Below are positions 1 to 7,826 of a stretch of 18,122 nucleotides of DNA, piece by piece. Source of the DNA: Streptosporangiaceae bacterium (GTDB taxonomy: Bacteria; Actinomycetota; Actinomycetes; Streptosporangiales; Streptosporangiaceae); the NCBI GenBank assembly GCA_030039095.1, contig JASHQP010000364.1:1-18122 (forward strand). The letters are read 5' to 3'. Position 1 is the stretch's first letter. Every line of letters begins with the position of its first letter. A program made the translations under genes and the position numbers. The notes beneath the pieces were generated by a model, which saw only the letters and a program-made list of their open reading frames with translations, ran no database searches and was not told the origin of the DNA.

Positions 1-2067
1 CGCCAGCTGGACCCCTCCTGGCGCGGGGCGCACGGCGGGGCCGCCGTGGTGCCGCGGCAGCTGCCGGCCAGCCCGCCGCACTTCGCCGGGCGGACGGCCG
101 AGCTGAAGGCCCTGGACGAACTGGCCACCCGCGCGGCGAACGGCGACGGCCGCGGCGCGGTCTGGGTGCTGGTCGGCCCGGCCGGGGTCGGCAAGACGAC
201 GCTGGCCGTGCACTGGGCGCACCGGGTCGCTGACCAGTTCCCGGACGGGCAGCTGTATGTCAATCTCCGGGGCTTCGCCCCCGAGGGCAGACCGGTCACC
301 CCGGCGGAGGCGCTGCGCGGGCTCCTTCGCGCCATGGGCGTCCTGCTGGCGCAGATCCCCGAGTCGCCCGACGCGCAGGCGGCGCTGTACCGCAGCATGC
401 TCGCGGGCAAGCGGATGCTCATGCTGGTCGACAACGCCGCGGACGCCGGCCAGGTGCGGCCGCTGCTGCCCGGCGGCACGGGCTGCGCGGTGCTGGTCAC
501 CAGCCGCAGCCAGCTGAGCGGCCTGGTCGCCATGGAGGGCGCGCACCCGGTCTTCCTCAATGTGCTGTCCGAACCCGAAGCCTGCGAGCTGCTGGTCAGC
601 AGGCTCGGAGCGCAGAGGGTGATGGCCGAGCTCGCGGCAGCAACGGAGCTGGCCGGGCTCTGCGCCGGGCTGCCGCTGGCGCTCTCGGTCGCCGCAGCAA
701 GGGCCGCCGCGCGTCCGTCCTTCTCGCTGTCCGCGCTCGCCGCCGAGCTGCGCAGCGACGAGGGCCGGCTGGACGCACTGGGCCTGCAGGACGCCGGCGG
801 CAACGTGCGTGAGGTGCTGTCCTGGTCGTACCGGCAGCTCAGCGAGCCGGCGGCGCGGATGTTCCGGCTGCTCGGCGTCCACCACGGACCGGACATCTCG
901 GCGGCGGCAGCGGCGAGCCTGGCCGGCACCGGGGTACCGCAGGCGCGCCGCGCGCTGGCCGAGCTCACCGGGGCCCACCTGGCTGCCGAGTCCGCCCCGG
1001 ACCGGTACGGCTTTCACGACCTGCTGCGCGCGTACGCCAGCGAGCTGGCGGTCGCCGCCGGCCCCGGCGCCGAACGCGACCCGGCGCTCCGCCGGGTGCT
1101 CGACCACTACCTGATCACCGCCAACATGGCCCTACCCGTGCTCTACCCGGCGCGGGATCCGCTCGTCCTCGGCGCGGCCGCACCCGGCACGACCCCGGAA
1201 CGGGTGACCAGCCGGGCCCAGGCCAGGGCCTGGTTCGCCGCCGAGCACCAGGTCCTGCTCGCGGCGGCGGCGAAGGCCACGGCCGCGGGTTTCGCCGCGC
1301 ACGCATGGCAGCTGCCCGCGGCGATGTCGGAGTTCCTCGATCGCGAGGGGCACTGGCACGACCTGGCGGTCACCCAGCGGTCCGCGCTCGCGGCCGCCGC
1401 GTGCGCCGGTGACCGGGCCGGCCTTGCCCACGGCCACCACGGCCTGGCCATGGCGTGCCTGAGGCTGCGCTGCTACGACGAGGGGCGCGCGCACGCTGCC
1501 CAGGCCATCGAGGCGTTCCGGCAGCTCGGCGACCCGGCCAGGGAGGCGCGCAGCCGCATCTACCTCGGCACCGCGTACGGGGAGGAGGGCCAGCACGCGG
1601 CCGCACGGCGCCACACCGAGCTCGGGCTGCGGCTCTACCGCAGCATCGGGCACCAGGCCGGGCAGGCCCACGCGCTGACGAACCTGGGCTGGCACGCCAC
1701 CGCGCTCGGCGACTACGAGGCGGCGCTCGGCTGCTGCCAGCAGGCCCTGGGCCTGCACCGCGAGCTCGGCAACGCCCTCGGCGAGGCGCACACCTGGGAC
1801 TATACGGGCTACGTCAGGGACCACCTGGGTCAGCACGACGAGGCCATCGGCTGCTACCGGCGCGCCCTCGGCCTGCTGCTTCAGGTCAGTGACCGGTCGG
1901 AGCAAGCCGGCGTGCTGACCAGGCTCGGCGATGCGCACCGGGCCCTCGGTGACCGCGCCCAGGCGCGCGAGGCCTGGCAGCAGGCGCTCGCCGTCCTTGA
2001 TGACCTGGAGCATCCCGACGCCGCGCAGGTCGTGTCGCGCCTCGACGACCTGCGCGCAGCCGGATAA
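1..2067 (+). CDS. AfsR/SARP-type transcriptional regulator, 3' part (NB-ARC + TPR)
   Basis: The frame is open to the left edge, so only the C-terminal 688 residues are present; the GTG at 46 is not the true start. Reading from 46, a Pro-rich linker ends in FAGR, as in AfsR-like proteins just after the BTAD domain. An NB-ARC-type ATPase follows: Walker A GPAGVGKTT (codons 175-201), a Walker B-like MLMLVDNA near 415-440, and a GLPLAL motif near 670. From about 1380 to the stop there are degenerate TPR helices (for example ALGDYEAALGCCQQAL and LGQHDEAIGCYRRAL). SARP/AfsR proteins bind promoters through an N-terminal OmpR-type domain and use the ATPase/TPR parts for signal input; they often control secondary metabolism. 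The DNA-binding and BTAD parts are inferred to lie upstream. The gene converges on the ASCH gene, with 13 bp between stops. A plain NB-ARC/TPR protein without DNA-binding domain is the alternative. Confidence 0.85.
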   Translation, partial: RQLDPSWRGAHGGAAVVPRQLPASPPHFAGRTAELKALDELATRAANGDGRGAVWVLVGPAGVGKTTLAVHWAHRVADQFPDGQLYVNLRGFAPEGRPVTPAEALRGLLRAMGVLLAQIPESPDAQAALYRSMLAGKRMLMLVDNAADAGQVRPLLPGGTGCAVLVTSRSQLSGLVAMEGAHPVFLNVLSEPEACELLVSRLGAQRVMAELAAATELAGLCAGLPLALSVAAARAAARPSFSLSALAAELRSDEGRLDALGLQDAGGNVREVLSWSYRQLSEPAARMFRLLGVHHGPDISAAAAASLAGTGVPQARRALAELTGAHLAAESAPDRYGFHDLLRAYASELAVAAGPGAERDPALRRVLDHYLITANMALPVLYPARDPLVLGAAAPGTTPERVTSRAQARAWFAAEHQVLLAAAAKATAAGFAAHAWQLPAAMSEFLDREGHWHDLAVTQRSALAAAACAGDRAGLAHGHHGLAMACLRLRCYDEGRAHAAQAIEAFRQLGDPAREARSRIYLGTAYGEEGQHAAARRHTELGLRLYRSIGHQAGQAHALTNLGWHATALGDYEAALGCCQQALGLHRELGNALGEAHTWDYTGYVRDHLGQHDEAIGCYRRALGLLLQVSDRSEQAGVLTRLGDAHRALGDRAQAREAWQQALAVLDDLEHPDAAQVVSRLDDLRAAG

Positions 2068-2080
2068 CCGCCCGGAACGG

Positions 2081-2383
2081 TCAGCCCCGTGGCGGGTCGG
2101 CCACCACGTGGAACTCCACCCGGTAGAGCAGCGTGCCGTCGCCGATCGGGCCCGCGTGGGCGGCCCTTCGGCGCAGCGTCTCGAGGTCCGGCTCGCCGGA
2201 GCGCCGGACGTCGGCCGCGGTGATCGCTGCGAACGGCAGCAGCTCGACGGAGTCGACCTCGATCTGCCCGCCGCCGACGCGGTAGCGGCCGCCCGCCTTC
2301 ACCCTGGGCCGTGACCAGAGCCGGAACGAGACAGTGATCGCGCCCGAGATTACGTCGTCGCGCAGCTCCTTGCTGAACTCCAT
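2081..2383 (-). CDS. ASCH-domain protein (small RNA-binding-like)
   Basis: This 100-residue protein fits the ASCH (PUA-like) fold: an N-terminal FSKELRDDVISGAITVSFRL segment resembling the usual 'F...f...I..G.Kt.t.R' opening, then a KAGGRYRVGGG turn and a beta strand carrying a product-like EVDSVELL. ASCH proteins are single small beta-barrel domains proposed to bind RNA or nucleotides, and a few act as amidohydrolases on modified nucleosides; nothing here fixes the function. The ATG at 2381-2383 lies 9 nt after the stop of the FAD oxidoreductase and has no clear Shine-Dalgarno of its own, so it is probably the last gene of that operon, translated by re-initiation. The fold assignment is moderately sure and the role is unknown. 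Confidence 0.65.
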   Translation of the reverse strand: MEFSKELRDDVISGAITVSFRLWSRPRVKAGGRYRVGGGQIEVDSVELLPFAAITAADVRRSGEPDLETLRRRAAHAGPIGDGTLLYRVEFHVVADPPRG

Positions 2384-2392
2384 CGGGCCAGG

Positions 2393-4066
2393 CTATGCCG
2401 CCCCGGCCCGCCCGCCCCGCCCATCCCGCCCGTCCCGGCGCCTGGGCACGCTGGCCCGGACCCTGGCACGCCAGCGGTCCGCCCTGGCGTCGGCGAGGAT
2501 CTGGTGCACCACGTTGCGGCCCGGTATGCCGGTTACGCCGCCGCCGCCGTGCGTCGCCGACCCGGCCTGGTAGAGCCCGCGCACCGGGGTGCGCAGGTCC
2601 GCGTAGCCGGCCGCCGGCCTGGCGTGGAACATCTGGCCCAGGCTCAGCTCACCGTGGAAGATGTTGCCGCCGATCAGCCCGTATTCCTGCTGCATCTGGT
2701 CCGGGCCGATCACCTGGCGGTGCAGGATCGAGTCCGTGAAGCCGGGTGCAACCGCCTCCATCCTGGCGATCACCCGGTCCGCGTACGCGGCGAGCTCGCC
2801 GGCCTGCGGCGCGTCGGCGTACTCATGCGGCACCCACTGGGTGAACATCGACATCACGTGCTGCCCCCGAGGGGCGAGCGAGTCGTCGAACACGCTCGGG
2901 ATGCAGATGTCGGCGAACGGCAGCGCCGACGGGTGGCCCGAGACGGCGTCCTGGAACGCGCTCTCGATGTCGTCGAGGCTCTCGGCCAGCACGATCGTCC
3001 CGCCGTGCACCTGGGGGTGGAATCCCGGATAGCTGGTGAACTCCGGCGGCCGTTCCAGCGCCAGGTTGATCTTCACGGTACCGCTGCGCGTCTGCCAGCC
3101 GCGGATGTCCTCGACGAAATCGGGCGGCAGCACGGCGGGGTCGAGCAGCCGCAGGAACGAGATCTGCGGGTGCGCGGTGGTGACCACGATGGGCGCGTCG
3201 ATGTCCTCGCCGCTGGCGAGAGTCACCCCGGTGACGCGCCCGCCCCTGGTGCGGATGCCGGCGACCTCGGCGTCGGTGCGCAGTTCCGCGCCGAACTCGC
3301 GCGCTGCGGCGGCCAGCGCGCTGGTGACTCCGCCCATGCCACCGCGCGGGAAGCCCCACGCGCCCGCGTGCCCGTCGGTGTCGCCGATGTGGTGGTGCAG
3401 GGTCACATAGGCCGTGCCGCTGGACCTGGGGCCCGACCACATCCCGATCACGCCGGACACCGAGAGCAGCCCGCGCAGGGCGTCGCTCTCGAAATACCGC
3501 TCGACCAGGTCGGCGATGCTCCCGCCGAGCAGGCGGGTGATGTCGACGGCACCGCGCTCGTCGAGCTTGCGCAGGTGCCGCAGCAGCAGGCCCTGCCGCC
3601 ACAGGTCCGGCGGCCGCCGCGACCCGAGCCGGGGCGGGATCTCGCTGAGCAGCGGCCCGAGCACTGCGCCCAGGCGCGCCAGATGCGCCTCGTAGCCGTC
3701 GTAGGCGCTGGCGTCACGTTGCGAAAACTTCGCTATCTCGGCGCGACGCTCGGCAGGATCGTCCGGCAGTCTGAGATACCGCCCGTCCGCCCGCGGCGCG
3801 AAGTACGGGCCCTGCGGGAACACGTGATAGCCGTGGCTGGCCAGCCGCAGGTCGCGGGCCAGCGCGGCCGGCAGCAGCGAGACCACATACGACAGCGAGG
3901 TCACCGTGTAGTCGGGGCCGAACGGGTGCTCGCTCACCGCGGCGCCGCCGAGCACACCGCGCCGCTCGCAGACGACGGCGGAAAGCCCGCTGCGGGCCAG
4001 GTACGCGGCTGCGACCAGCCCGTTGTGGCCCCCGCCGATCACTATCGCGTCCCGGCTGGCGGTCAT
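2393..4066 (-). CDS. FAD-dependent oxidoreductase, PYROXD2/phytoene desaturase-like
   Basis: The product has 557 residues. Its N-terminus is a Rossmann FAD-binding motif, IGGGHNG (residues 10-16), with the ribose-binding acid E34 at the end of the second strand (VVCERRG). The C-terminus has the family signature GLYQAGSATHGGGGVTGIPG, where the FAD isoalloxazine pocket closes. The mid-region motif FPRGGMGGVTSAL is also typical of CrtI/PYROXD2 proteins. The family oxidises or isomerises lipophilic substrates such as carotenoids; the substrate here is unknown, since no phytoene synthase is nearby. I chose the ATG at 4064-4066 because AAAGGGAGGA precedes it by about 10 nt. The longer frame upstream only reads through the MFS remnant out of frame. 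It sits 32 nt after that remnant, in an operon with the aldehyde dehydrogenase, which suggests two consecutive oxidations of one compound (inference). The Arg/Gly-rich C-terminal tail is unusual. Confidence 0.88.
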   Translation of the reverse strand: MTASRDAIVIGGGHNGLVAAAYLARSGLSAVVCERRGVLGGAAVSEHPFGPDYTVTSLSYVVSLLPAALARDLRLASHGYHVFPQGPYFAPRADGRYLRLPDDPAERRAEIAKFSQRDASAYDGYEAHLARLGAVLGPLLSEIPPRLGSRRPPDLWRQGLLLRHLRKLDERGAVDITRLLGGSIADLVERYFESDALRGLLSVSGVIGMWSGPRSSGTAYVTLHHHIGDTDGHAGAWGFPRGGMGGVTSALAAAAREFGAELRTDAEVAGIRTRGGRVTGVTLASGEDIDAPIVVTTAHPQISFLRLLDPAVLPPDFVEDIRGWQTRSGTVKINLALERPPEFTSYPGFHPQVHGGTIVLAESLDDIESAFQDAVSGHPSALPFADICIPSVFDDSLAPRGQHVMSMFTQWVPHEYADAPQAGELAAYADRVIARMEAVAPGFTDSILHRQVIGPDQMQQEYGLIGGNIFHGELSLGQMFHARPAAGYADLRTPVRGLYQAGSATHGGGGVTGIPGRNVVHQILADARADRWRARVRASVPRRRDGRDGRGGRAGAA

Positions 4067-4098
4067 CGCCCTCGCCGTCCTCCCTTTGACCGGGCCGC

Positions 4099-4461
4099 TC
4101 AGGCGGCAGCTGATATCCGCTCTGGCGCGGCCAGGCGGATCGGCGTGAACAGCGTGGCGGCCGCCAGGAGCAAGCACCCCGTGCCGGCCATGATCAGCAC
4201 GGGACCGACACCATAGCGGGCGGCCGCCCAGCCGAGCAAGGCCGCGCCGGCGCCGAGGCCCGCGCAGACCGCCGCCGCGCCGGCCACCCCGGTCAGCAGG
4301 CCCATCTGCGCGACCGATCCCGTGGCGCGCAGCACGAGCAGCGGAACCGCGATGTAAGCGAACGAGTCGCCCGCAGCCGAGAGAGTCTGGGCGGCCCAGA
4401 AGATCGCGAGATTGCGCATCTGCCACAGGGGCCGGGCCGTGCGCCCGGCCGCCGTGGTCAC
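4099..4461 (-). CDS. internally deleted MFS transporter remnant (120 aa)
   Basis: The frame is intact but far too short for an MFS carrier (about 400 residues, 12 helices). Residues 15-45 look like the first MFS helix of the MFS_3 type (FWAAQTLSAAGDSFAYIAV, then LLVLRATGSVAQ). A second helix follows, and then, with no further loops, a segment that resembles the last two helices and C-terminus of the same family (LLGWAAARYGVGPVLIMAG ending in TLFTPIR). The simplest reading is an in-frame loss of helices 3 to about 10, leaving a four-helix relic. It uses the GTG at 4459-4461, 17 nt after the aldehyde dehydrogenase stop, and so keeps its operon position. It may be a pseudogene or a small membrane protein with a new role; transport is unlikely. 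Confidence 0.65.
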   Translation of the reverse strand: MTTAAGRTARPLWQMRNLAIFWAAQTLSAAGDSFAYIAVPLLVLRATGSVAQMGLLTGVAGAAAVCAGLGAGAALLGWAAARYGVGPVLIMAGTGCLLLAAATLFTPIRLAAPERISAAA

Positions 4462-4478
4462 GGGGTCCGCGCCGGCGT

Positions 4479-5993
4479 CTACTTGTACCGCCGGCCGTGC
4501 AGCATGGTGGCCAGCGTCATGAGCTTGCGCATGTCCTGGTCGGAACGGGAGAACGAGGTCAGGTTCACCATCGGCTTCATCCGCTGCCTGGCGATCGACT
4601 TCGGCCTGGCGAACTCGCGCAGCCCGTCCGCTCCGTGGATCCGGCCAAACCCGGAATCGCCCGACCCCCCGAACGGCAGCGAGGGCACGCCGGCGAACGA
4701 GATCACCCCGTTGACCGCCGTCATCCCGCTGTGCAGCGACCGGGCAGCGGCCATCGCGGCCTTCTTGTTCCGTGCGAACACCGCGGACCCGAGGCCGTAC
4801 CGGCTGGCGTTCGCCAGCCGGACGCCCTCGTCGAGGTCGGCCACCCGGGCCACGGTGACCGTGGGCCCGAACGTCTCCTCGGCGACCGCGCGGCTTTCCT
4901 CGGGAACGTCGGTAAGGATCACCGGGCCGATGAACGGCTTGCGGATGCTCGCCAGGCCGCCGACCACGGCCCGCCCGCCCCTGGCGAGCGCGTCGGCGAT
5001 GTGCCGCTCGACGATCTCCACCTGGCCGGGCAGCGTCATCGGGCCGTAGTCCGCCTCGCGGTCGTCACCGGGGCGGATGCCGGACATCTTCTCGATGAGC
5101 TTTTCCAGGAACGAGTGGTAGACGCCGTCGGCCACGTAGACGCGCTCGACACCGACGCAGGTCTGGCCGGCGTTGGACAGCGCACCCCACGCCGCGGCGT
5201 CGGCCGCGGCGTCAAGGTCGGCGTCGTCGGCGACGATGAACGCGTCCTTGCCGCCGCACTCGGCCACCATCGGGGTCAGGTTCTCGGCGCAGGCGGCCAT
5301 GACCTTCCTGGCCGTGGCCGCCGAGCCGGTGAACGCGATCTTGTTGACCGCGCTGCGGGCCAGGAACCCGCCGGTCTCACCGCCGCCGGTGACCAGCTGC
5401 AGCACCGGCTGGTCACCCACGACCTCGGCGAACGACCTGACCAGCCAGTCGCCGACCGCCGGGGTCAGCTCGCTCGGCTTGAACACGACGGCGTTGCCCG
5501 CAGCCAGCGCGTACGCGATCGAGCCCATCGGAGTGAACACCGGGTAGTTCCATGGGCCGATCACGCCGACGACGCCCAGCGGCTGGTATTCGAGCGTTGC
5601 GGCCTGGTTGATGGCCACCAGGCCGGGGCGGACCCGGCGCGGGCGCAGCACCCTGCGCGCGTTGCGGGCCGCCCAGTCGATGTGCACGATCGCGAGCAGG
5701 ATCTCGAGCTGGGCGTCGGCCAGCGGCTTGCCGGTCTCGGTGTGCACGAGCTCGGCCAGCCGCCCGATGTACCTGGTCAGATACGACTTCCAGGCCAGCA
5801 GCCGGGTCCGCCGCTCCGCCCAGGACAGGCTCGCCCACCAGGAGGCGGCCTCGTGCGCCCGCTCGACGGCCTGCGTCACGTCGTCCTCGGTGAACACGCC
5901 GAATGTGGCAATGACCTCGGATGTCGCCGGATTCAGCGAGTCGAAGCTCTCCGCAGGCCGCGGGTGGCCCTGCGTCCGCAGCGTCGTGGCCAT
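4479..5993 (-). CDS. NAD(P)-dependent aldehyde dehydrogenase
   Basis: This is a 504-residue protein of the ALDH superfamily, oxidising an aldehyde to the carboxylate with NAD(P)+. Visible landmarks are the oxyanion Asn in GPWNYP (N149), the cofactor-binding KPSE (K172), the FTGS turn (221-224), the general base E245 in AECGGKD, the catalytic Cys C279 in NAGQTCVG, and EETFGP further on. All key residues are present and the length is normal. A C-terminal extension (RSDQDMRKLMTLATMLHGRRYK) follows the usual SIARQRMKP end, as in coniferyl-aldehyde or broad-range actinobacterial ALDHs. It is the first gene of the minus-strand operon, with the MFS remnant and FAD oxidoreductase behind it, and is transcribed divergently from the deaminase gene. 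The start at 5991-5993 lacks a strong Shine-Dalgarno, so a shorter or longer N-terminus is possible. The substrate is not predictable. Confidence 0.92.
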   Translation of the reverse strand: MATTLRTQGHPRPAESFDSLNPATSEVIATFGVFTEDDVTQAVERAHEAASWWASLSWAERRTRLLAWKSYLTRYIGRLAELVHTETGKPLADAQLEILLAIVHIDWAARNARRVLRPRRVRPGLVAINQAATLEYQPLGVVGVIGPWNYPVFTPMGSIAYALAAGNAVVFKPSELTPAVGDWLVRSFAEVVGDQPVLQLVTGGGETGGFLARSAVNKIAFTGSAATARKVMAACAENLTPMVAECGGKDAFIVADDADLDAAADAAAWGALSNAGQTCVGVERVYVADGVYHSFLEKLIEKMSGIRPGDDREADYGPMTLPGQVEIVERHIADALARGGRAVVGGLASIRKPFIGPVILTDVPEESRAVAEETFGPTVTVARVADLDEGVRLANASRYGLGSAVFARNKKAAMAAARSLHSGMTAVNGVISFAGVPSLPFGGSGDSGFGRIHGADGLREFARPKSIARQRMKPMVNLTSFSRSDQDMRKLMTLATMLHGRRYK

Positions 5994-6056
5994 GGCTGTG
6001 CACCACCGTTCCGTGCAGCGTAGGTTTGCTTGAACCGAAAATACCGGAGGGAGCCG

Positions 6057-6554
6057 ATGGCGCAGCAGTCAGCCGGGGACGAATCGGCCGTCGCCCGGCA
6101 GGCCCGGGCCGACCAGCGCTGGCTGCGCGAGGCGATCGAGCTGTCCCGGCGGTGCCCGCCGTCCGAGACCGCGTTCTCGGTCGGCGCCGTGCTGGTGAGC
6201 GACGCCGGGGACGTGATCGCCACGGGTTACTCCCGGGAACGCGACCCGAAGGACCACGCGGAGGAGGCCGCGCTGGCCAAGGCCGGCGACGATCCGCGGC
6301 TGGCGCGGGCAACGCTGTACAGCTCGCTCGAGCCGTGCCTGTCCCGGGCCTCGCGGCCGCGTTCGTGCGCCGAGCTGATCCTGGCCGCCGGCATCCCGCG
6401 GGTCGTCATCGCGTGGCTGGAGCCGCCGCTGTTCGCCAGCGGGGGCGGCGCCGGCAGGCTGCGCAGCGCCGGGGTCACGGTGGCCGAGATCCCGTGGCTG
6501 GCCGATCTTGCCCGCTCGGTCAACGCGCACCTGCTGCCCGACCGCGGCGGCTGA
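6057..6554 (+). CDS. stand-alone RibD-like / dCMP-cytidine deaminase family protein
   Basis: The 165-residue product has a zinc-dependent deaminase core: H67-A-E69 (zinc ligand and proton shuttle) and C94...C104 in PCLSRASRPRSC. The region after the second Cys (AELILAAGIPRVVIAWLEPP, then GGGAGRLRSAGV) follows the RibD deaminase-domain pattern, where guanine-like heads and GR.RL..AGI occur. The Cys pair is spaced C-x9-C, one residue more than the x8 I expect in RibD, and the RibD reductase domain is absent. So it probably deaminates a pyrimidine or related base, but need not serve riboflavin synthesis. I chose the ATG at 6057 over an in-frame ATG at 6030 because GGAGG lies 6 nt in front. It diverges from the ALDH gene (63 bp apart), and its stop directly abuts the stop of the convergent sigma factor gene. 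Confidence 0.82.
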   Translation: MAQQSAGDESAVARQARADQRWLREAIELSRRCPPSETAFSVGAVLVSDAGDVIATGYSRERDPKDHAEEAALAKAGDDPRLARATLYSSLEPCLSRASRPRSCAELILAAGIPRVVIAWLEPPLFASGGGAGRLRSAGVTVAEIPWLADLARSVNAHLLPDRGG

Positions 6555-7205
6555 TTACCGTTCCGGCTCCAGAAGGGTGCGCAGTGCTGCCTTGCCGCGC
6601 GCCGTGTGACTCTTCACCGCGCCTTGGCTGATCTGCATCGCGGCGGCGACCTGCTCCTCGGACAGGTCCAGGTAGAACCTGAGCACGAGCGCCTCCCGCT
6701 GGCGGGCCGGCAGCGAGCGCAGCGCCGCGATCACGGCCGTGCGCTGCAGCCGCGCGATCGCGGCCTGCTCGGCGCTGGGCATGTCCGGCTCGGGATCCGG
6801 CATGTGCTTGACGACCACGGCGCGGTGCCGCAGCAGTGACCGCGACCGGTTCATAACCGAGCGGCGCAGGTAATGCACGCCCTTGTCAAGGTCGCGGAGC
6901 CCGCGCCAGGCGGCGCGGGTGGCGATGAACGAATCCTGGACGACTTCCTCGGCGCTGGCGACGTCGCCCAGCAGCATCGCGGACATGCGGACGAGCGACC
7001 GGTACTCGCTGTCGTACAGCGCCGCGATCGCCAGGTCGGCGTCTGCCGCACGCCGGGCAGGCTCGGCCGGAGCGGAGCCCTGCCCGGCCGAGCCTCTTCC
7101 CGGCCCGGCGCTGCCAGGCACGGGCAGCGTCCAGGTAAGCCGCGCGCTGCCGGGTGGATCACTCACTGTCAGGGCGGCAACGCCCCCTGACCCGGCGGCT
7201 GGCAT
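6555..7205 (-). CDS. ECF RNA polymerase sigma factor, SigE family
   Basis: The 216-residue product carries sigma region 2 at about residues 59-128 (LYDSEYRSLVRMSAMLLGD, then SAEEVVQDSFIATRAAW) and region 4 at about 153-210 (LPARQREALVLRFYLDLSEE and a helix-turn-helix ending QGAVKSHTARGKAAL). This is the actinobacterial 'SigE-family' ECF type. A 50-residue Gly/Ala/Pro-rich N-terminus precedes region 2. I chose the ATG at 7203-7205 because a good promoter ends 6 nt before it (see the promoter entry), which suggests a leaderless mRNA; the in-frame GTG at residue 14 is an alternative start. No obvious anti-sigma gene is adjacent. The Pro/Ser-rich membrane protein at 7827-8444 is the only nearby candidate partner, and that is conjecture. 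Its stop touches that of the convergent deaminase gene. Confidence 0.88.
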   Translation of the reverse strand: MPAAGSGGVAALTVSDPPGSARLTWTLPVPGSAGPGRGSAGQGSAPAEPARRAADADLAIAALYDSEYRSLVRMSAMLLGDVASAEEVVQDSFIATRAAWRGLRDLDKGVHYLRRSVMNRSRSLLRHRAVVVKHMPDPEPDMPSAEQAAIARLQRTAVIAALRSLPARQREALVLRFYLDLSEEQVAAAMQISQGAVKSHTARGKAALRTLLEPER

Positions 7206-7211
7206 GCGGCA

Positions 7212-7241
7212 ACGATAGGAAGAGAGTAGAAGAAATGTCAA
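7212..7241 (-). promoter_or_regulatory. probable promoter of the sigma factor gene, leaderless start
   Basis: On the minus strand TTGACA (7236-7241) is followed after 18 nt by TATCGT (7212-7217), which matches the actinobacterial -10 pattern TAnnnT. Six nt later comes the ATG, so transcription should start at or next to the start codon. No Shine-Dalgarno precedes the ATG, as expected for a leaderless message. Confidence 0.6.
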
Positions 7242-7242
7242 A

Positions 7243-7310
7243 TTATCGGCAACCTCTCGCGAAGCCAGACCGCACACTGGAAGATAACTAGTCCGATTTA
7301 GGCCGATAAA
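7243..7310. repeat. CCGATWWA boxes in the sigma/XRE divergent region
   Basis: Three related boxes lie in this AT-rich stretch. CCGATTTA (7293-7300) and CCGATAAA (7303-7310) are direct repeats one helical turn (10 bp) apart. TTATCGG (7243-7249) is an inverted copy next to the -35 of the sigma promoter. The layout suits an operator for a dimeric regulator, perhaps the adjacent XRE protein; that link is inferred from position only. Confidence 0.4.
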
Positions 7311-7371
7311 TTTACTTATGTGGTAATGGGATGGACTGGATTCTTCCGATCCCTTCCGGCAGGATGTGCTC

Positions 7372-7800
7372 ATGGCAGATGCGAACTGGCAGCGGCTCGG
7401 CGACTACGTGGTGGCGAGGCGCGCCGCGCTCGGCATGCGCGACCGCCGGGCCTTCGCCGCCGCGACCGGCGTGACCGATCGCACGCTCGGGAAGCTGGAG
7501 AACGGCAAGAAGGTCTCGGCCAGTACGCTCGGAGCCGTCGAGAACCAGCTCGGCTGGGCGCCAGGTTCCTGCCGCCGGATCCTGGCCGGCGGGGAGCCGG
7601 CCACCGTGCCGGGCGGTGAGAGCCCGCCGGTGTACTCGGACCCGACGCTGCAGCACATCGCCGAGACGCCAGGGCTGCCGCCGGACGTGGTCCGGGGCCT
7701 GATCGCGCTGGCACGGAACTGGCGTGATGAGACCGAGGACTCCGGTGACCCGGCACGGCACGAGGGCGGGCAGCAGCGGTCCGAGCGCCGCGGGGCATGA
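7372..7800 (+). CDS. XRE-type helix-turn-helix regulator
   Basis: The product has 142 residues. The N-terminal half (about residues 8-66) is a Cro/C1-type HTH: WQRLGDYVVARRAALG, then AFAAATGVTDRTLGKLENGK with the typical recognition-helix and 'LE.G' turn, and GAVENQLGW. The C-terminal half is polar and unstructured-looking (GGESPPVYSDP, ending EGGQQRSERRGA), with a short helix (LPPDVVRGLIALARNWRDE). Such small HTH proteins are common in streptomycete-like genomes, usually as orphan DNA-binding regulators. I chose the ATG at 7372 over the GTG at 7366 because GGCAGGA lies 7 nt in front. It diverges from the sigma gene across a 166-bp AT-rich region and may control both. Confidence 0.8.
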   Translation: MADANWQRLGDYVVARRAALGMRDRRAFAAATGVTDRTLGKLENGKKVSASTLGAVENQLGWAPGSCRRILAGGEPATVPGGESPPVYSDPTLQHIAETPGLPPDVVRGLIALARNWRDETEDSGDPARHEGGQQRSERRGA

Positions 7801-7826
7801 CCGCGCAGATGCCCGGAACCGGGGGG

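Noticed and set aside
1132..2013. 293-residue minus-strand open frame
   Set aside because: It is a mirror of the TPR region of the SARP-like gene. No Shine-Dalgarno or recognisable fold.
2504..4216. 570-residue plus-strand open frame
   Set aside because: It is antisense to the FAD oxidoreductase, whose motifs are clear; composition is Arg/Gly/Val/His-biased as in shadow frames.
4497..6023. 508-residue plus-strand open frame
   Set aside because: It is antisense to the intact aldehyde dehydrogenase.
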